Assembly (NCBI RefSeq): GCF_000013385.1
Contig: NC_007760.1
Location: 1,240,001 to 1,304,000 of the forward strand
Length of the DNA: 64,000 nucleotides
Origin: Anaeromyxobacter dehalogenans 2CP-C
GTDB lineage: Bacteria; Myxococcota; Myxococcia; Myxococcales; Anaeromyxobacteraceae
Direction of reading: 5' to 3'
A program made the position numbers and the translations under genes. Shown here in pieces: positions 46,786 to 53,864 of this stretch. The notes under the pieces are model-generated. The model was not told where the DNA came from. It made no database searches and saw nothing but the letters and a program-made list of their open reading frames with translations. Numbering within the stretch: position 1 is the first letter of the stretch; the number at the start of each line of letters is the position of its first letter.

Positions 46786-47415
46786 TCACGCGAGCCACGG
46801 GACCAGCTCCGCGGCGCTCTCCACCAGCACCGTCGCGCCCGCGTCGAGGAGCGCGGCGCGGCTGCGCAGCCCCCAGCCCACCGCGACCATCTGCACGCCG
46901 GCGGCCCGCGCGGTGGCGACGTCCACCGGGCTGTCCCCCACGAAGACGGTCTCCGCGTCGGTGGCCCCCACCCGCGCCTGGATGACGCGGACGCCCTCCG
47001 GGTCCGGCTTGCGCGGCGCCTCGTCGCCGCCCACCACCACGGCGAAGCGGCCCAGGAGCCCGAGCCCGTCGAGGATCCGGCGGGCCATGGCGCCGGGCTT
47101 GTTGGTGTGCACCGCCAGCGTGCGGCCGGCCCCGGCGAGCGCCGCGGCGAGGCCGGGGTACGGGCGGGTGGTGTCGAGGCAGTGGGCCTCGTAGTGCGCG
47201 CGCCAGGCGGCGAGCGCCGGCTCGAGGCGCTCGGCGTGCGGGCCGAGCGCGCGCTCGAGGAGCACCCGCGCGCCCTCGCCCACGAAGGCGCGGATCTCCT
47301 CCTGCGTGCGGGGCGGCAGGCCCACCGTGGCGAGCGCGTGGTTCACCGAGGCGGCGAGGTCGTCGAGCGAGTCGACCAGCGTGCCGTCGAGGTCGAGGAT
47401 GGCGAGGCGCGGCAT
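46786..47415 (-). CDS. gph: HAD-family phosphatase, phosphoglycolate phosphatase type
   Basis: A 209-residue HAD hydrolase. Motif I LDLDGTLVDS (nucleophile and acid/base Asp), motif II AVHTNKP, motif III Lys in RKPDPEG and motif IV VGDSPVD are all intact, with a helical cap domain between motifs I and II. The sequence most resembles Gph (2-phosphoglycolate phosphatase), but the substrate of such HADs is hard to call. ATG 47415 has no Shine-Dalgarno sequence; a TAGACT -10 box lies 10 bases upstream. It follows the HD-GYP gene by 30 bases on the same strand. Confidence 0.85.
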   Translation of the reverse strand: MPRLAILDLDGTLVDSLDDLAASVNHALATVGLPPRTQEEIRAFVGEGARVLLERALGPHAERLEPALAAWRAHYEAHCLDTTRPYPGLAAALAGAGRTLAVHTNKPGAMARRILDGLGLLGRFAVVVGGDEAPRKPDPEGVRVIQARVGATDAETVFVGDSPVDVATARAAGVQMVAVGWGLRSRAALLDAGATVLVESAAELVPWLA

Positions 47416-47425
47416 GGCGGCGGCG

Positions 47426-47431
47426 AGTCTA
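47426..47431 (-). promoter_or_regulatory. -10 box (TAGACT) before gph
   Basis: TAGACT on the minus strand ends 10 bases before the gph ATG. No good -35 box is seen at 16-18 bases. It may give gph a leaderless transcript separate from the HD-GYP operon. Confidence 0.4.
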
Positions 47432-47445
47432 CACCCGCCGCGCGA

Positions 47446-48399
47446 TCACGCGGCGCTGTCGGCGCGCCCGGCGGGCGGGAGCGCGCCGCGGCGGCGGAGC
47501 ACCGCGAGCAGCGCGTCGTGCACCGCGGGATCGAGCTGCGCCCCGCGCAGCTCCGCCAGCACGGCCGCCGCCGCGGCGGGCGCGAGCGCCGCCTGGTACG
47601 GCCGGTCGGAGGTGCAGGCGTCCCAGGTGTCGGCCGCGTTCACGATGCGCGCCGCGAGCGGGATGCCGGCGCCCGCCAGCCGGTCGGGGTAGCCGGCGCC
47701 GTCCCAGCGCTCGTGGTGGCAGCGGATGGCGGGGAGCGCCTCGCGCAGGAACTCGACGCCGCCCACGATCTCCGCCCCGACGCGCGGGTGCTCGCGCATG
47801 AGCGCCATCTCCTCGGGCGTGAGCGGCACCGGCTTCGCGAGCACGTGGTCGGGGATGCCGATCTTGCCCACGTCGTGCAGCACGCCGCCGTACTCGAGCG
47901 CGAGCAGCGCCTGCGGGCCGAGCTCCAGCTCGCGGCCGATCTCGACCGCCAGCTCGGCGACCCGCTGCGAGTGGCCGCGCGTGTACGGATCCTTCGCGTC
48001 GATGGCCGAGGCCAGGCTGCGGATCGTGTCGAGGTAGCCGCGCTCGAGCGCGGCCACCAGGCGCCGGTTCTCGGCGTCGTAGCCGGCCAGCTCGCGGGAC
48101 ATGTGGTTGAACGCGTGCGCGAGGTCGCCCAGCTCGTCGCGGCTCCGCACCGCGACCTGGCGGCCGAAGCGGCCGCGCGCGATCTCCAGCGCGCCCTGCA
48201 CGCTGGCGCGGATCGGCTCGGTGAACCGGCGCGCCACCCAGGCCGAGAGCGCCGCCGAGAGCGCCGCCGACGCGAGCACCGCCGCGGCCGGCGCCGCGTC
48301 CAGCCCGCCGCGGTCGCGGATCAGCACGAGCGCGAGCACCGCGGTGGGCAGCGCGCTCGCCGCCAGCATCGAGAGGAACAGCGTCCGGAACACCCTCAT
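47446..48399 (-). CDS. HAMP + HD-GYP domain protein (cyclic-di-GMP phosphodiesterase type)
   Basis: A 317-residue membrane protein. Two hydrophobic segments lie at about 5-26 and 36-53, then HAMP (RRFTEPIRASVQGALEIARG), then HD-GYP: GHSQRVAELAVEI, GGVLHDVGKIGIPD (HD pair) and HERWDGAGYPDRL (GYP loop), so an active c-di-GMP hydrolase is likely. The short periplasmic loop leaves little room for a sensor. The ATG overlaps the stop of the receiver gene (ATGA), so the two are made together; normally receiver and HD-GYP are one RpfG-like protein. Confidence 0.88.
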   Translation of the reverse strand: MRVFRTLFLSMLAASALPTAVLALVLIRDRGGLDAAPAAAVLASAALSAALSAWVARRFTEPIRASVQGALEIARGRFGRQVAVRSRDELGDLAHAFNHMSRELAGYDAENRRLVAALERGYLDTIRSLASAIDAKDPYTRGHSQRVAELAVEIGRELELGPQALLALEYGGVLHDVGKIGIPDHVLAKPVPLTPEEMALMREHPRVGAEIVGGVEFLREALPAIRCHHERWDGAGYPDRLAGAGIPLAARIVNAADTWDACTSDRPYQAALAPAAAAAVLAELRGAQLDPAVHDALLAVLRRRGALPPAGRADSAA

Positions 48400-48755
48400 C
48401 GCGCCCGCACCGCCTGCTCCAGCGCGCGCGCCAGGGCCCGGCGCGTCACCGGCTTCTCCAGCACCACCTCGGCGGCGTCGGCGCCCTCCACCCCGCGCAC
48501 GCTCCGGCCGCTGATGGCGGTCAGGAGCACGGCGGGGGCGCGCGAGCCGGCCTCGCGGATGGCGCGGAGCGCGTCGAGCCCCGAGAGCCGCGGCATGAGG
48601 AAGTCGAGGACGAGCAGGTCGGGCGCCTCGCGGGCCGCCAGCTCCACCGCCTGCGGCCCGCTCTCGGCCGCGACCACCTCGTGGCCGAGCTCGGCCAGCA
48701 GGTCGGCGACCATGGTCCGGACCAGCCGGTCGTCGTCTGCGATCAGGACCTTCAC
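48396..48755 (-). CDS. Single-domain response regulator coupled to HD-GYP
   Basis: A 119-residue receiver (MKVLIADDDRLVRTMV). The acidic triplet ADDD, acceptor Asp in LLVLDFLMPRLSGLD, Thr in LLTAISG and Lys in LEKPVT are present. GTG 48755 was chosen because it overlaps the MoaD-MoaE stop as GTGA; a GTG at 48773 would add six residues. No output domain; the overlap with the HD-GYP gene suggests it controls that enzyme in trans. Confidence 0.88.
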   Translation of the reverse strand: MKVLIADDDRLVRTMVADLLAELGHEVVAAESGPQAVELAAREAPDLLVLDFLMPRLSGLDALRAIREAGSRAPAVLLTAISGRSVRGVEGADAAEVVLEKPVTRRALARALEQAVRAR

Positions 48756-49405
48756 GGCCCGAGGCCCACCCACTCCGACCCGTCCTCGTACACCTCGCGC
48801 TTCCAGATGGGGACGTCCTGCTTCAGCCGCTCGATGCAGGCCTCGCAGGCCCGGAACGCCGGGGTGCGGTGCGGGGCGGCGCAGGCGATCACCACCGCCG
48901 CCTCGCCGGGCGCGAGCACGCCCACCCGGTGGACGATGGCCACCCGGGCCTCGTGCTCGCGGCCCACCGCCTCGCCGATCTCGGCGAGCTTCCGCTCCGC
49001 CATGCCCGGGTAGGCCTCGTACTCGAGGCGCAGCACGCGCCGGCCGCGGGTCGCGTCGCGCACCGTGCCGGTGAACGTCACGATGCCGCCGAGCCCCGGG
49101 CCGGAGACCGCGTCCACCACCTCGGAGAGCGCCAGCGGGCGATCCACCACCTTGAAGACCGGCGCGCCGCCGGCCACGGGGGGGATGAGCGCCACCTCGG
49201 CGCCGTCGCGGATCGCGTCGGCGTCGTCGGCGAAGGCCTGGTCCACCGAGATGCGGCAGCGCGGCAGGATCCGGGCGAGCGCCGGGTGCGCCGCGGCGAG
49301 CGCGCGGCGCAGGTCGGCCACGGTGCCGGGGGTCTCGGCGAGCGTCTCGCGCGAGGTGCCGGCCGCGTCGCGGGCGCCGGCGAAGTAGAGGACGTGGACG
49401 GGCAT
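48752..49405 (-). CDS. MoaD-MoaE fusion, molybdopterin synthase (MoaX-like)
   Basis: A 217-residue fusion of both subunits of molybdopterin synthase, which converts cyclic pyranopterin monophosphate to molybdopterin. Residues 1-80 are MoaD, a ubiquitin fold ending LIPPVAGG (Gly79-Gly80); residues about 83-217 are MoaE (IVTFTGTVRD, LEYEAYPGMAERKL, HRVGVLAPGEAAVVI, PIWKRE with the active-site Lys). MoaD must expose a free C-terminal Gly for thiocarboxylation, so cleavage after Gly80 is expected, as known for mycobacterial MoaX. ATG 49405 is six bases from a TAGGCT -10 box. It lies between rseP and the receiver. Confidence 0.93.
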   Translation of the reverse strand: MPVHVLYFAGARDAAGTSRETLAETPGTVADLRRALAAAHPALARILPRCRISVDQAFADDADAIRDGAEVALIPPVAGGAPVFKVVDRPLALSEVVDAVSGPGLGGIVTFTGTVRDATRGRRVLRLEYEAYPGMAERKLAEIGEAVGREHEARVAIVHRVGVLAPGEAAVVIACAAPHRTPAFRACEACIERLKQDVPIWKREVYEDGSEWVGLGP

Positions 49406-49411
49406 GGCAGG

Positions 49412-49417
49412 AGCCTA
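49412..49417 (-). promoter_or_regulatory. -10 box (TAGGCT) of the MoaD-MoaE gene
   Basis: TAGGCT on the minus strand ends six bases before the ATG; the possible -35 (CTGAAC, 17 bases away) overlaps the rseP stop region. There is no ribosome site, so the mRNA is probably leaderless. Confidence 0.5.
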
Positions 49418-49436
49418 GCGCGCCGGGCGGGCCGGT

Positions 49437-50492
49437 TCAGCGCCCCCGCAGGCGGGCCAGGTCGCCGAACACGGTGACCGCGAGGAGGAGCCCCACGAGC
49501 GCCACGAAGCCGATGAGGTGCAGCGCGTTCTCCACCCGCGCGTTCACCCGCCGCCGCGTGACGATCTCGTAGGCCAGGAACACCAGGCGCCCGCCGTCGA
49601 GCGCCGGGATGGGGAACAGGTTCAGCAGCGCCAGCGCCACCGAGATGGTCCAGACCAGCGTGAAGAAGCGCTCCACGCCCTCGTGCGCGCCGCGCACCAG
49701 CTCCTGCGCGATGCCCACCGGGCCGGACAGCTCCGCCTTCTGGCGGCCGGAGAACGCCTGGCCGAACGCGGCGAGCTGGCCGCCGAGCTGGGCGTTGGTG
49801 CGCGAGAGGCCGTCGGCGAGCGCGCCGACCGCGCCCCGCCGCACCAGCACGTCGTGCTGCCGGAAGCCGACCCGGCCCACCCCGTCGTCGTCCTCCGGGG
49901 TGATGGGCAGCGCCAGCCGCTGCGCCGCCGCGCCCTCGCCGCGCTCCACGTCGAGCACGATGCGCTGGCCGGGGTGGCGCTGGAGCTGGCCGACGAGGTC
50001 GGTCCAGGTCTCGACCGGCTGCCCGTCCACGGCCGCGATCCGGTCGCCCGGGCGCAGCCCGGCCACCTCGGCCGGCTTCCCCGGCACGAGCGCGCCCACC
50101 CGCGCCGAGGCGTCGGGGCTGCGCAGCCCCACGCTCGCGAGCAGCGCCGCCGCGATCAGCACCGCGGCGAGGTAGTTCATGGCCGGGCCGGCCAGGATCA
50201 CCACGAAGCGCCGCCAGGCCGGCTGGTTCGCGTAGGCGCCCCGGTCGGCCGGATCCACGTCCTCGCCCGGCGCCATGCCGGCGATGCGCACGTAGCCGCC
50301 CAGCGGCAGCGCGGAGATCGCGAACTCGGTCTCGCCGCGGCGGAAGGAGAGCACCACCGGGCCGAACCCGACGCTGAAGCGCTCGACGCGCATGCCGGAG
50401 CGGCGGGCGGCGAGGTAGTGCCCGGCCTCGTGCACCACGATGAGCAGCGACACCGCCAGGATGGCGGCGATCACGGCGACGGCGGTGGTCAA
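49437..50492 (-). CDS. rseP: RseP-type site-2 intramembrane metalloprotease
   Basis: A 351-residue M50 protease with HEAGHYLAAR (His21, Glu22, His25) in the first membrane segment, GYVRIAGM, one PDZ-like domain (about residues 125-195, AEVAGLRPGDRIAAVDG) and the third active-site motif NLFPIPALDGGRL. It cleaves membrane anti-sigma factors in the envelope stress cascade. Smaller than E. coli RseP (450, two PDZ). TTG start, fixed by the TTGA overlap with the AMMECR1 stop and a GAGGAG about 10 bases upstream. It is not beside dxr/cdsA as in many genomes, so it may be a second paralogue. Confidence 0.92.
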   Translation of the reverse strand: MTTAVAVIAAILAVSLLIVVHEAGHYLAARRSGMRVERFSVGFGPVVLSFRRGETEFAISALPLGGYVRIAGMAPGEDVDPADRGAYANQPAWRRFVVILAGPAMNYLAAVLIAAALLASVGLRSPDASARVGALVPGKPAEVAGLRPGDRIAAVDGQPVETWTDLVGQLQRHPGQRIVLDVERGEGAAAQRLALPITPEDDDGVGRVGFRQHDVLVRRGAVGALADGLSRTNAQLGGQLAAFGQAFSGRQKAELSGPVGIAQELVRGAHEGVERFFTLVWTISVALALLNLFPIPALDGGRLVFLAYEIVTRRRVNARVENALHLIGFVALVGLLLAVTVFGDLARLRGR

Positions 50493-51043
50493 TGCGTGGG
50501 CTCCTCGCCGAACTCGTCGGCCTCGAACACCTCGACCTCGGCGTCCGGCTCCTGCCAGGCGCGCGCGGGGAGGCCGGCCTTCAGGCACACGTGCTTCAGG
50601 AAGGTGGCGGCGTCCCAGCCGTGCTCGACCGCCACCTTGGGGAGGAGCGCGCCGCGGTGCCAGCCCTGCTTCACCAGCAGGCCGTGCCGGCCGACCTCGA
50701 GCTCGGCCGCGTCGGCCATGCGCCGGGGCGTGCCCAGCGCCGACACGGACACGGTGAGCCGGGCGACCTCGCCGGCCGCGAGCGGCGCGAAGCGCGGGTC
50801 CTCGTGCGCGGCGGCGACCGCCATGGCGGCCACGGTGGCGGCGAGGCTGCCCGCGGGCTGGAACGTGCCGATGCAGCCGCGCAGCTCCCCGTCCACCTGG
50901 AGCGTGACGAACGCGCCGCGCGGCTCGCCCAGCGCGCCCTCCTCCGGCAGCGGGCGCGGCGACGCCAGGCCGAGGTGGGCGAGGATCGCGCCGCGCGCGA
51001 TGCCGAGCAGGGCGGCCCGGTCGGTGGCGGAGAGCGGGGTCAT
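50489..51043 (-). CDS. AMMECR1 domain protein (AmmeMemoRadiSam protein A type)
   Basis: A 184-residue AMMECR1-fold protein with FVTLQVDGELRGCIGTFQP (the LRGCIG family signature), EDPRFAPL, TVSVSALG and HGLLVKQGWHRGALLPKVAVEHGWD's core. In AmmeMemoRadiSam systems it accompanies a Memo-like protein and a radical-SAM protein; neither is adjacent here, so that link is open. Molecular function is unknown. Both ends overlap neighbours (ATGA with NUDIX, TTGA with rseP), so nudix-ammA-rseP form one coupled operon. Confidence 0.88.
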   Translation of the reverse strand: MTPLSATDRAALLGIARGAILAHLGLASPRPLPEEGALGEPRGAFVTLQVDGELRGCIGTFQPAGSLAATVAAMAVAAAHEDPRFAPLAAGEVARLTVSVSALGTPRRMADAAELEVGRHGLLVKQGWHRGALLPKVAVEHGWDAATFLKHVCLKAGLPARAWQEPDAEVEVFEADEFGEEPTH

Positions 51044-51462
51044 GGGCGGCGGCGCGCGCCGGTGAGCAGCAGGCGCCGGGCGTCGGCGAGGATCTCGGCG
51101 TGGTCGAAGGCGACGGGCGAGGGCAGCGCGTCCCAGGCGAAGCCCCGCGCCTCCTCGGCGTCGTCGGCGCCGGCCGGCTCGCCCGCGGCGCGCCCGAGGA
51201 ACACCGCCGAGAGCGTGTGGCGGCGGGGATCGCGGCGCGGGTCCGAGTACACGTAGACGAGGTCCTCGAGCGTCACCTCGAGGCCGGTCTCCTCGCGCGC
51301 CTCGCGGACCGCGGCGGCCTCGAGCGTCTCGCCGACCTCCACGAAGCCGCCCGGCAGCGCCCAGCCGGGCGGCGGGTACTTGCGGCGCACCAGCACCACG
51401 CGGTCCCCGGGCAGGAGGATCACCACGTCCACGGTGGGCGACGGACCGGCGGGGGGCGGCAC
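51040..51462 (-). CDS. NUDIX hydrolase
   Basis: A 140-residue NUDIX pyrophosphohydrolase. The Nudix box is complete as GGFVEVGETLEAAAVREAREETGLEV's core (GX5EX7REUXEEXGU). WALPGGF and LVRRKYPPPGW resemble ADP-ribose/NADH pyrophosphatases, but substrate cannot be assigned. GTG 51462 lies six bases from a TACCTC -10 box and lacks a ribosome site. Its stop overlaps the AMMECR1 ATG. Confidence 0.88.
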   Translation of the reverse strand: MPPPAGPSPTVDVVILLPGDRVVLVRRKYPPPGWALPGGFVEVGETLEAAAVREAREETGLEVTLEDLVYVYSDPRRDPRRHTLSAVFLGRAAGEPAGADDAEEARGFAWDALPSPVAFDHAEILADARRLLLTGARRRP

Positions 51463-51468
51463 GGAGCA

Positions 51469-51497
51469 GAGGTAGCGCAGGCCGCCCCGTCGGTCAA
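51469..51497 (-). promoter_or_regulatory. Promoter of nudix-AMMECR1-rseP (TTGACC-17-TACCTC)
   Basis: On the minus strand TTGACC (51497-51492), 17 bases, TACCTC (51474-51469). Only six bases separate it from the GTG, so transcription should begin at the start codon. Confidence 0.6.
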
Positions 51498-51532
51498 TTC
51501 GCGAGGGGGGCCGGGCGGTTCGGCGCGACGGT

Positions 51533-52738
51533 TCACCGCGGCGCCACGATGAGCGGCGAACCCTCGCCCGGCGAGGGCGCGCCGGCGTCCGGCCCGGGGG
51601 CGGCCGGCGCCGCGGGCGGGAACGCCTTCTCGAGGAGCCGGCGGGCGAACGGGATCTCGCCCGCCGGCCTGCCCGCCACGAGCGCGCGCGCGGCCGCGGC
51701 GGCGGCGCGGGCGTTCGCGGCGTCGCCGGCGGCGTCGAGGTGCTCGGCCACCGAGTAGAGGCGGCCCGCCAGCAGCGCGCGCCGCGGCGGCTCGAGGGAG
51801 CGCGCGACGGCGTCCTCCAGGACGCGCGCCAGCTGCTCGCTGCGCTGCCGCTCGTCGAGGTAGAGCGGCGAGACCGACACCTCGTCGAGCCGCGCCGCGA
51901 CCTCGCGCAGGTAGCCTTCCTCGGCGAACCAGCCGCGCAGGAGCGGCAGGTCGTGGAGCGCGCCGGAGGCCTCCAGCGCGGCGGCCTCCTCCGCGGCGGG
52001 GAGCGCCGGGAAGCGCGCCGCCGGATCCGGGAGCGGCGCGGCGGGCCCGAGCTGCGCCAGCCACAGGTCGGCGCCCTCCGGCACGCGCTGGCCGGTGACC
52101 TCGTTGCGGGCGCGGGCCTCGGCCACCAGCGCGTGCGCGCGATCGCGCTCGAGCTCGCCGACGCCCATGGCCGCGCCGCGGTCGAGGATGCCGCGGGCGA
52201 ACGCGCGCCACTCCTTGCGCCCGAGCAGCGCCACCTGCAGCTCCACCAGGCCGCGCTCGTCGGAGATCACCGCCTGGCCCACCTCGATGCCCTTGCCCGG
52301 CACGGCGCGCGAGAGCCACACCGCGCGCTCGCCGCGGCCGTCCACCGCCGAGGCGTAGGCGGGCGGGGGCGGCTCGGCCGGCGCCGGCGCGGCGACGGGC
52401 GGCGCGGGCCGCGGCGGCTCCGGCACCTGCACCCCGCGGGCGCGCAGGAGGTGCAGCCCGCGCTTCGCCTCCTTGGCGACGTCGCGGGAGGCGTGGCCGG
52501 CGAGCGCGGCCAGCACGTCCGCGCGAGGCGCCGCGAGCGCGGCGCGCGAGAGCGCCAGCGCGAGCGGGGCCGGGAGCGTCGCGACCTCCTCCGGCTTCGC
52601 GCGGGCGAGCCCGAGCACCAGCCGGGCGGCGCGGCCGACCTCCTCGCGCGGCGCGCCCACGAGCGCCGCGATCTCCTGGCTCTCCACGTTCGGGTCGCGG
52701 AGCATGGCCAGCAGCCGTTCGGAGTCGATGGTCGTCAC
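51533..52738 (-). CDS. Hypothetical protein, helical-repeat N-terminus
   Basis: A 401-residue cytoplasmic protein of unknown family. Residues 1-95 are helical and look like HEAT-type repeats (LLAMLRDPNVESQEIAALVG; VLAALAGHASRDVAKEAKRG), then a Pro/Ala linker, then from about residue 128 a conserved-looking domain (SAVDGRGERAVWLSRAVPGK, DERGLVELQVALLGRKEWR), ending in Ala-rich helices. No signal peptide or catalytic motif. GTG 52738 begins the first helix and follows a TAGATT -10 box by seven bases; no Shine-Dalgarno sequence. It stands alone between the nudix operon and a divergent Cys-rich gene. Confidence 0.75.
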   Translation of the reverse strand: MTTIDSERLLAMLRDPNVESQEIAALVGAPREEVGRAARLVLGLARAKPEEVATLPAPLALALSRAALAAPRADVLAALAGHASRDVAKEAKRGLHLLRARGVQVPEPPRPAPPVAAPAPAEPPPPAYASAVDGRGERAVWLSRAVPGKGIEVGQAVISDERGLVELQVALLGRKEWRAFARGILDRGAAMGVGELERDRAHALVAEARARNEVTGQRVPEGADLWLAQLGPAAPLPDPAARFPALPAAEEAAALEASGALHDLPLLRGWFAEEGYLREVAARLDEVSVSPLYLDERQRSEQLARVLEDAVARSLEPPRRALLAGRLYSVAEHLDAAGDAANARAAAAAARALVAGRPAGEIPFARRLLEKAFPPAAPAAPGPDAGAPSPGEGSPLIVAPR

Positions 52739-52745
52739 GCGGGGG

Positions 52746-52774
52746 AATCTAGCGGCCGTACTGGGGCGGGTCCA
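52746..52774 (-). promoter_or_regulatory. Promoter of the 401-residue protein gene (TGGACC-17-TAGATT)
   Basis: Minus strand TGGACC (52774-52769), 17 bases, TAGATT (52751-52746), seven bases before the GTG. The same TAGATT -10 precedes bamA. Leaderless mRNA inferred. Confidence 0.55.
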
Positions 52775-52824
52775 CCCGGCGTCTCCCGGCCGTCCCGGGT
52801 GCCCCGGCTGCGACGCCCCTTCGC

Positions 52825-52854
52825 TTGACACGCCGCCGCACCGGTTCCTAGGCT
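52825..52854 (+). promoter_or_regulatory. Promoter of the Cys-rich small protein gene (TTGACA-18-TAGGCT)
   Basis: A perfect TTGACA (52825-52830), 18 bases, TAGGCT (52849-52854). The leader of about 45 bases contains a GGAGA ribosome site before ATG 52905. It is divergent from the promoter at 52746-52774. Confidence 0.6.
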
Positions 52855-52904
52855 TCGCGCTCCACCCGGCCGTCCGCGGCCGCTCACCACCGATGGAGAC
52901 GACC

Positions 52905-53162
52905 ATGATCCGGATGCTCCTCGCGGCCGCTGCCGCCTTCGCCGTCTTCGCCGCGCAGCCGGTGCTCGCGTGCGGGGACGACTGCAAGAACTGCCCGATG
53001 CACAAGACCGCGCAGGCGGACAAGGGCGACAAGAAGGACGCGAAGGTGGGCTGCCCGTGCGCGGGCGAGGGCAAGGAGTGCAAGTGCGGCGCGAACTGCC
53101 AGTGCCCGCACTGCGCCGCCAAGAAGGCCGCCGAGAAGAAGGACGAGACCAAGAAGAGCTAG
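52905..53162 (+). CDS. Secreted Cys- and Lys-rich small protein (metallothionein-like)
   Basis: An 85-residue product. Residues 1-22 are a signal peptide (MIRMLLAAAAAFAVFAAQPV) ending at LA before Cys; the VLAC context is a weak lipobox, so it could be lipidated. The mature part has ten cysteines in clusters CGDDCKNC, CPC, CKC and CQCPHC, separated by Lys/Asp/Ala stretches, and ends KKDETKKS. The density of Cys-X-Cys and Cys-X2-Cys pairs suggests binding of soft metals in the periplasm. ATG 52905 was chosen for GGAGA four bases upstream; ATG 52893 would add four residues. It has a strong promoter of its own. Confidence 0.7.
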   Translation: MIRMLLAAAAAFAVFAAQPVLACGDDCKNCPMHKTAQADKGDKKDAKVGCPCAGEGKECKCGANCQCPHCAAKKAAEKKDETKKS

Positions 53163-53230
53163 GCCTTCGCCGCAGCGCAGCATCGACGGGCCGCCTCGGC
53201 GACGGGGCGGCCCTTCGCGTTCCAGTGGGT

Positions 53231-53259
53231 TGTCGCCGGCGGGCAGGCGCTCTAACCTG
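53231..53259 (+). promoter_or_regulatory. Promoter of the carbonic anhydrase gene (TTGTCG-17-TAACCT)
   Basis: TTGTCG (53231-53236), 17 bases, TAACCT (53254-53259), about 41 bases before the GTG. A GAGGAG ribosome site lies between. Confidence 0.55.
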
Positions 53260-53300
53260 TCCGGCCCGCCCGGCCCCGGGCGAGGCCAGAGAGGAGCGCC

Positions 53301-53843
53301 GTGGCACTGCTCGACGAGATCCTGGAGGACAACCGGAAGGTGGCCGGGCCGGGCAAGGACCCCGGCAGCTACATCGCCCACCGGCACCTGTGCATCGTCA
53401 CCTGCGTGGACCCGCGGCTGACGCACTTCTTCGGCAGCGCGCTCGGCGTCGAGCGCGGCCACGCGGTGGCGCTCCGCGTCCCCGGCGCGCGCATCGCGCC
53501 CGGCTCCGAGCTGATGCGGGCGCTGGCCGCGTCCGTGTACGTGAACGACTGCCAGGAGATCCTGGTCATCCCGCACACCGACTGCGGCGTCGCCAGCGTC
53601 GGCGCCGCCGAGCTGCGCCGCGTGATGCGCGCCCGCGGCGTGGCCGACGCGGACATCCCGCAGGATCCCGGCGCGTTCTTCGGCCTGGTGCCGGACGTGC
53701 GCGAGGGCGCCCGCGAGACGGTGCGCGCCATCCGCGCGTCGCCGTTCCTGCCGCGCCACATCCCCGTGCACGCCGCGCTGATGGACATCCGCACCGGCGC
53801 GCTCGAGGTGATCGAGCGCGGATACGAGCACGCGTTCGGGTAG
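53301..53843 (+). CDS. Beta-class carbonic anhydrase-like protein
   Basis: A 180-residue zinc enzyme interconverting CO2 and bicarbonate. The zinc ligands are Cys35 in TCVDPRL (with the Asp37-Arg39 dyad) and His92/Cys95 in PHTDCG. The short length and HTDCG motif fit the small, mycobacterial/archaeal-type beta class. No signal peptide; cytoplasmic. GTG start with GAGGAG seven bases upstream. Monocistronic, with its own promoter; downstream lies low-complexity GC-rich sequence up to the repeat and HNH fragment. Confidence 0.9.
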   Translation: MALLDEILEDNRKVAGPGKDPGSYIAHRHLCIVTCVDPRLTHFFGSALGVERGHAVALRVPGARIAPGSELMRALAASVYVNDCQEILVIPHTDCGVASVGAAELRRVMRARGVADADIPQDPGAFFGLVPDVREGARETVRAIRASPFLPRHIPVHAALMDIRTGALEVIERGYEHAFG

Positions 53844-53864
53844 GGGCGGGGCGCGGGGCTGGGG

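Noticed and set aside
48756-48773. Alternative GTG start 18 bases upstream for the receiver
   Set aside because: The GTGA overlap with the MoaD-MoaE stop and the family start at MKVLIADDD favour 48755.
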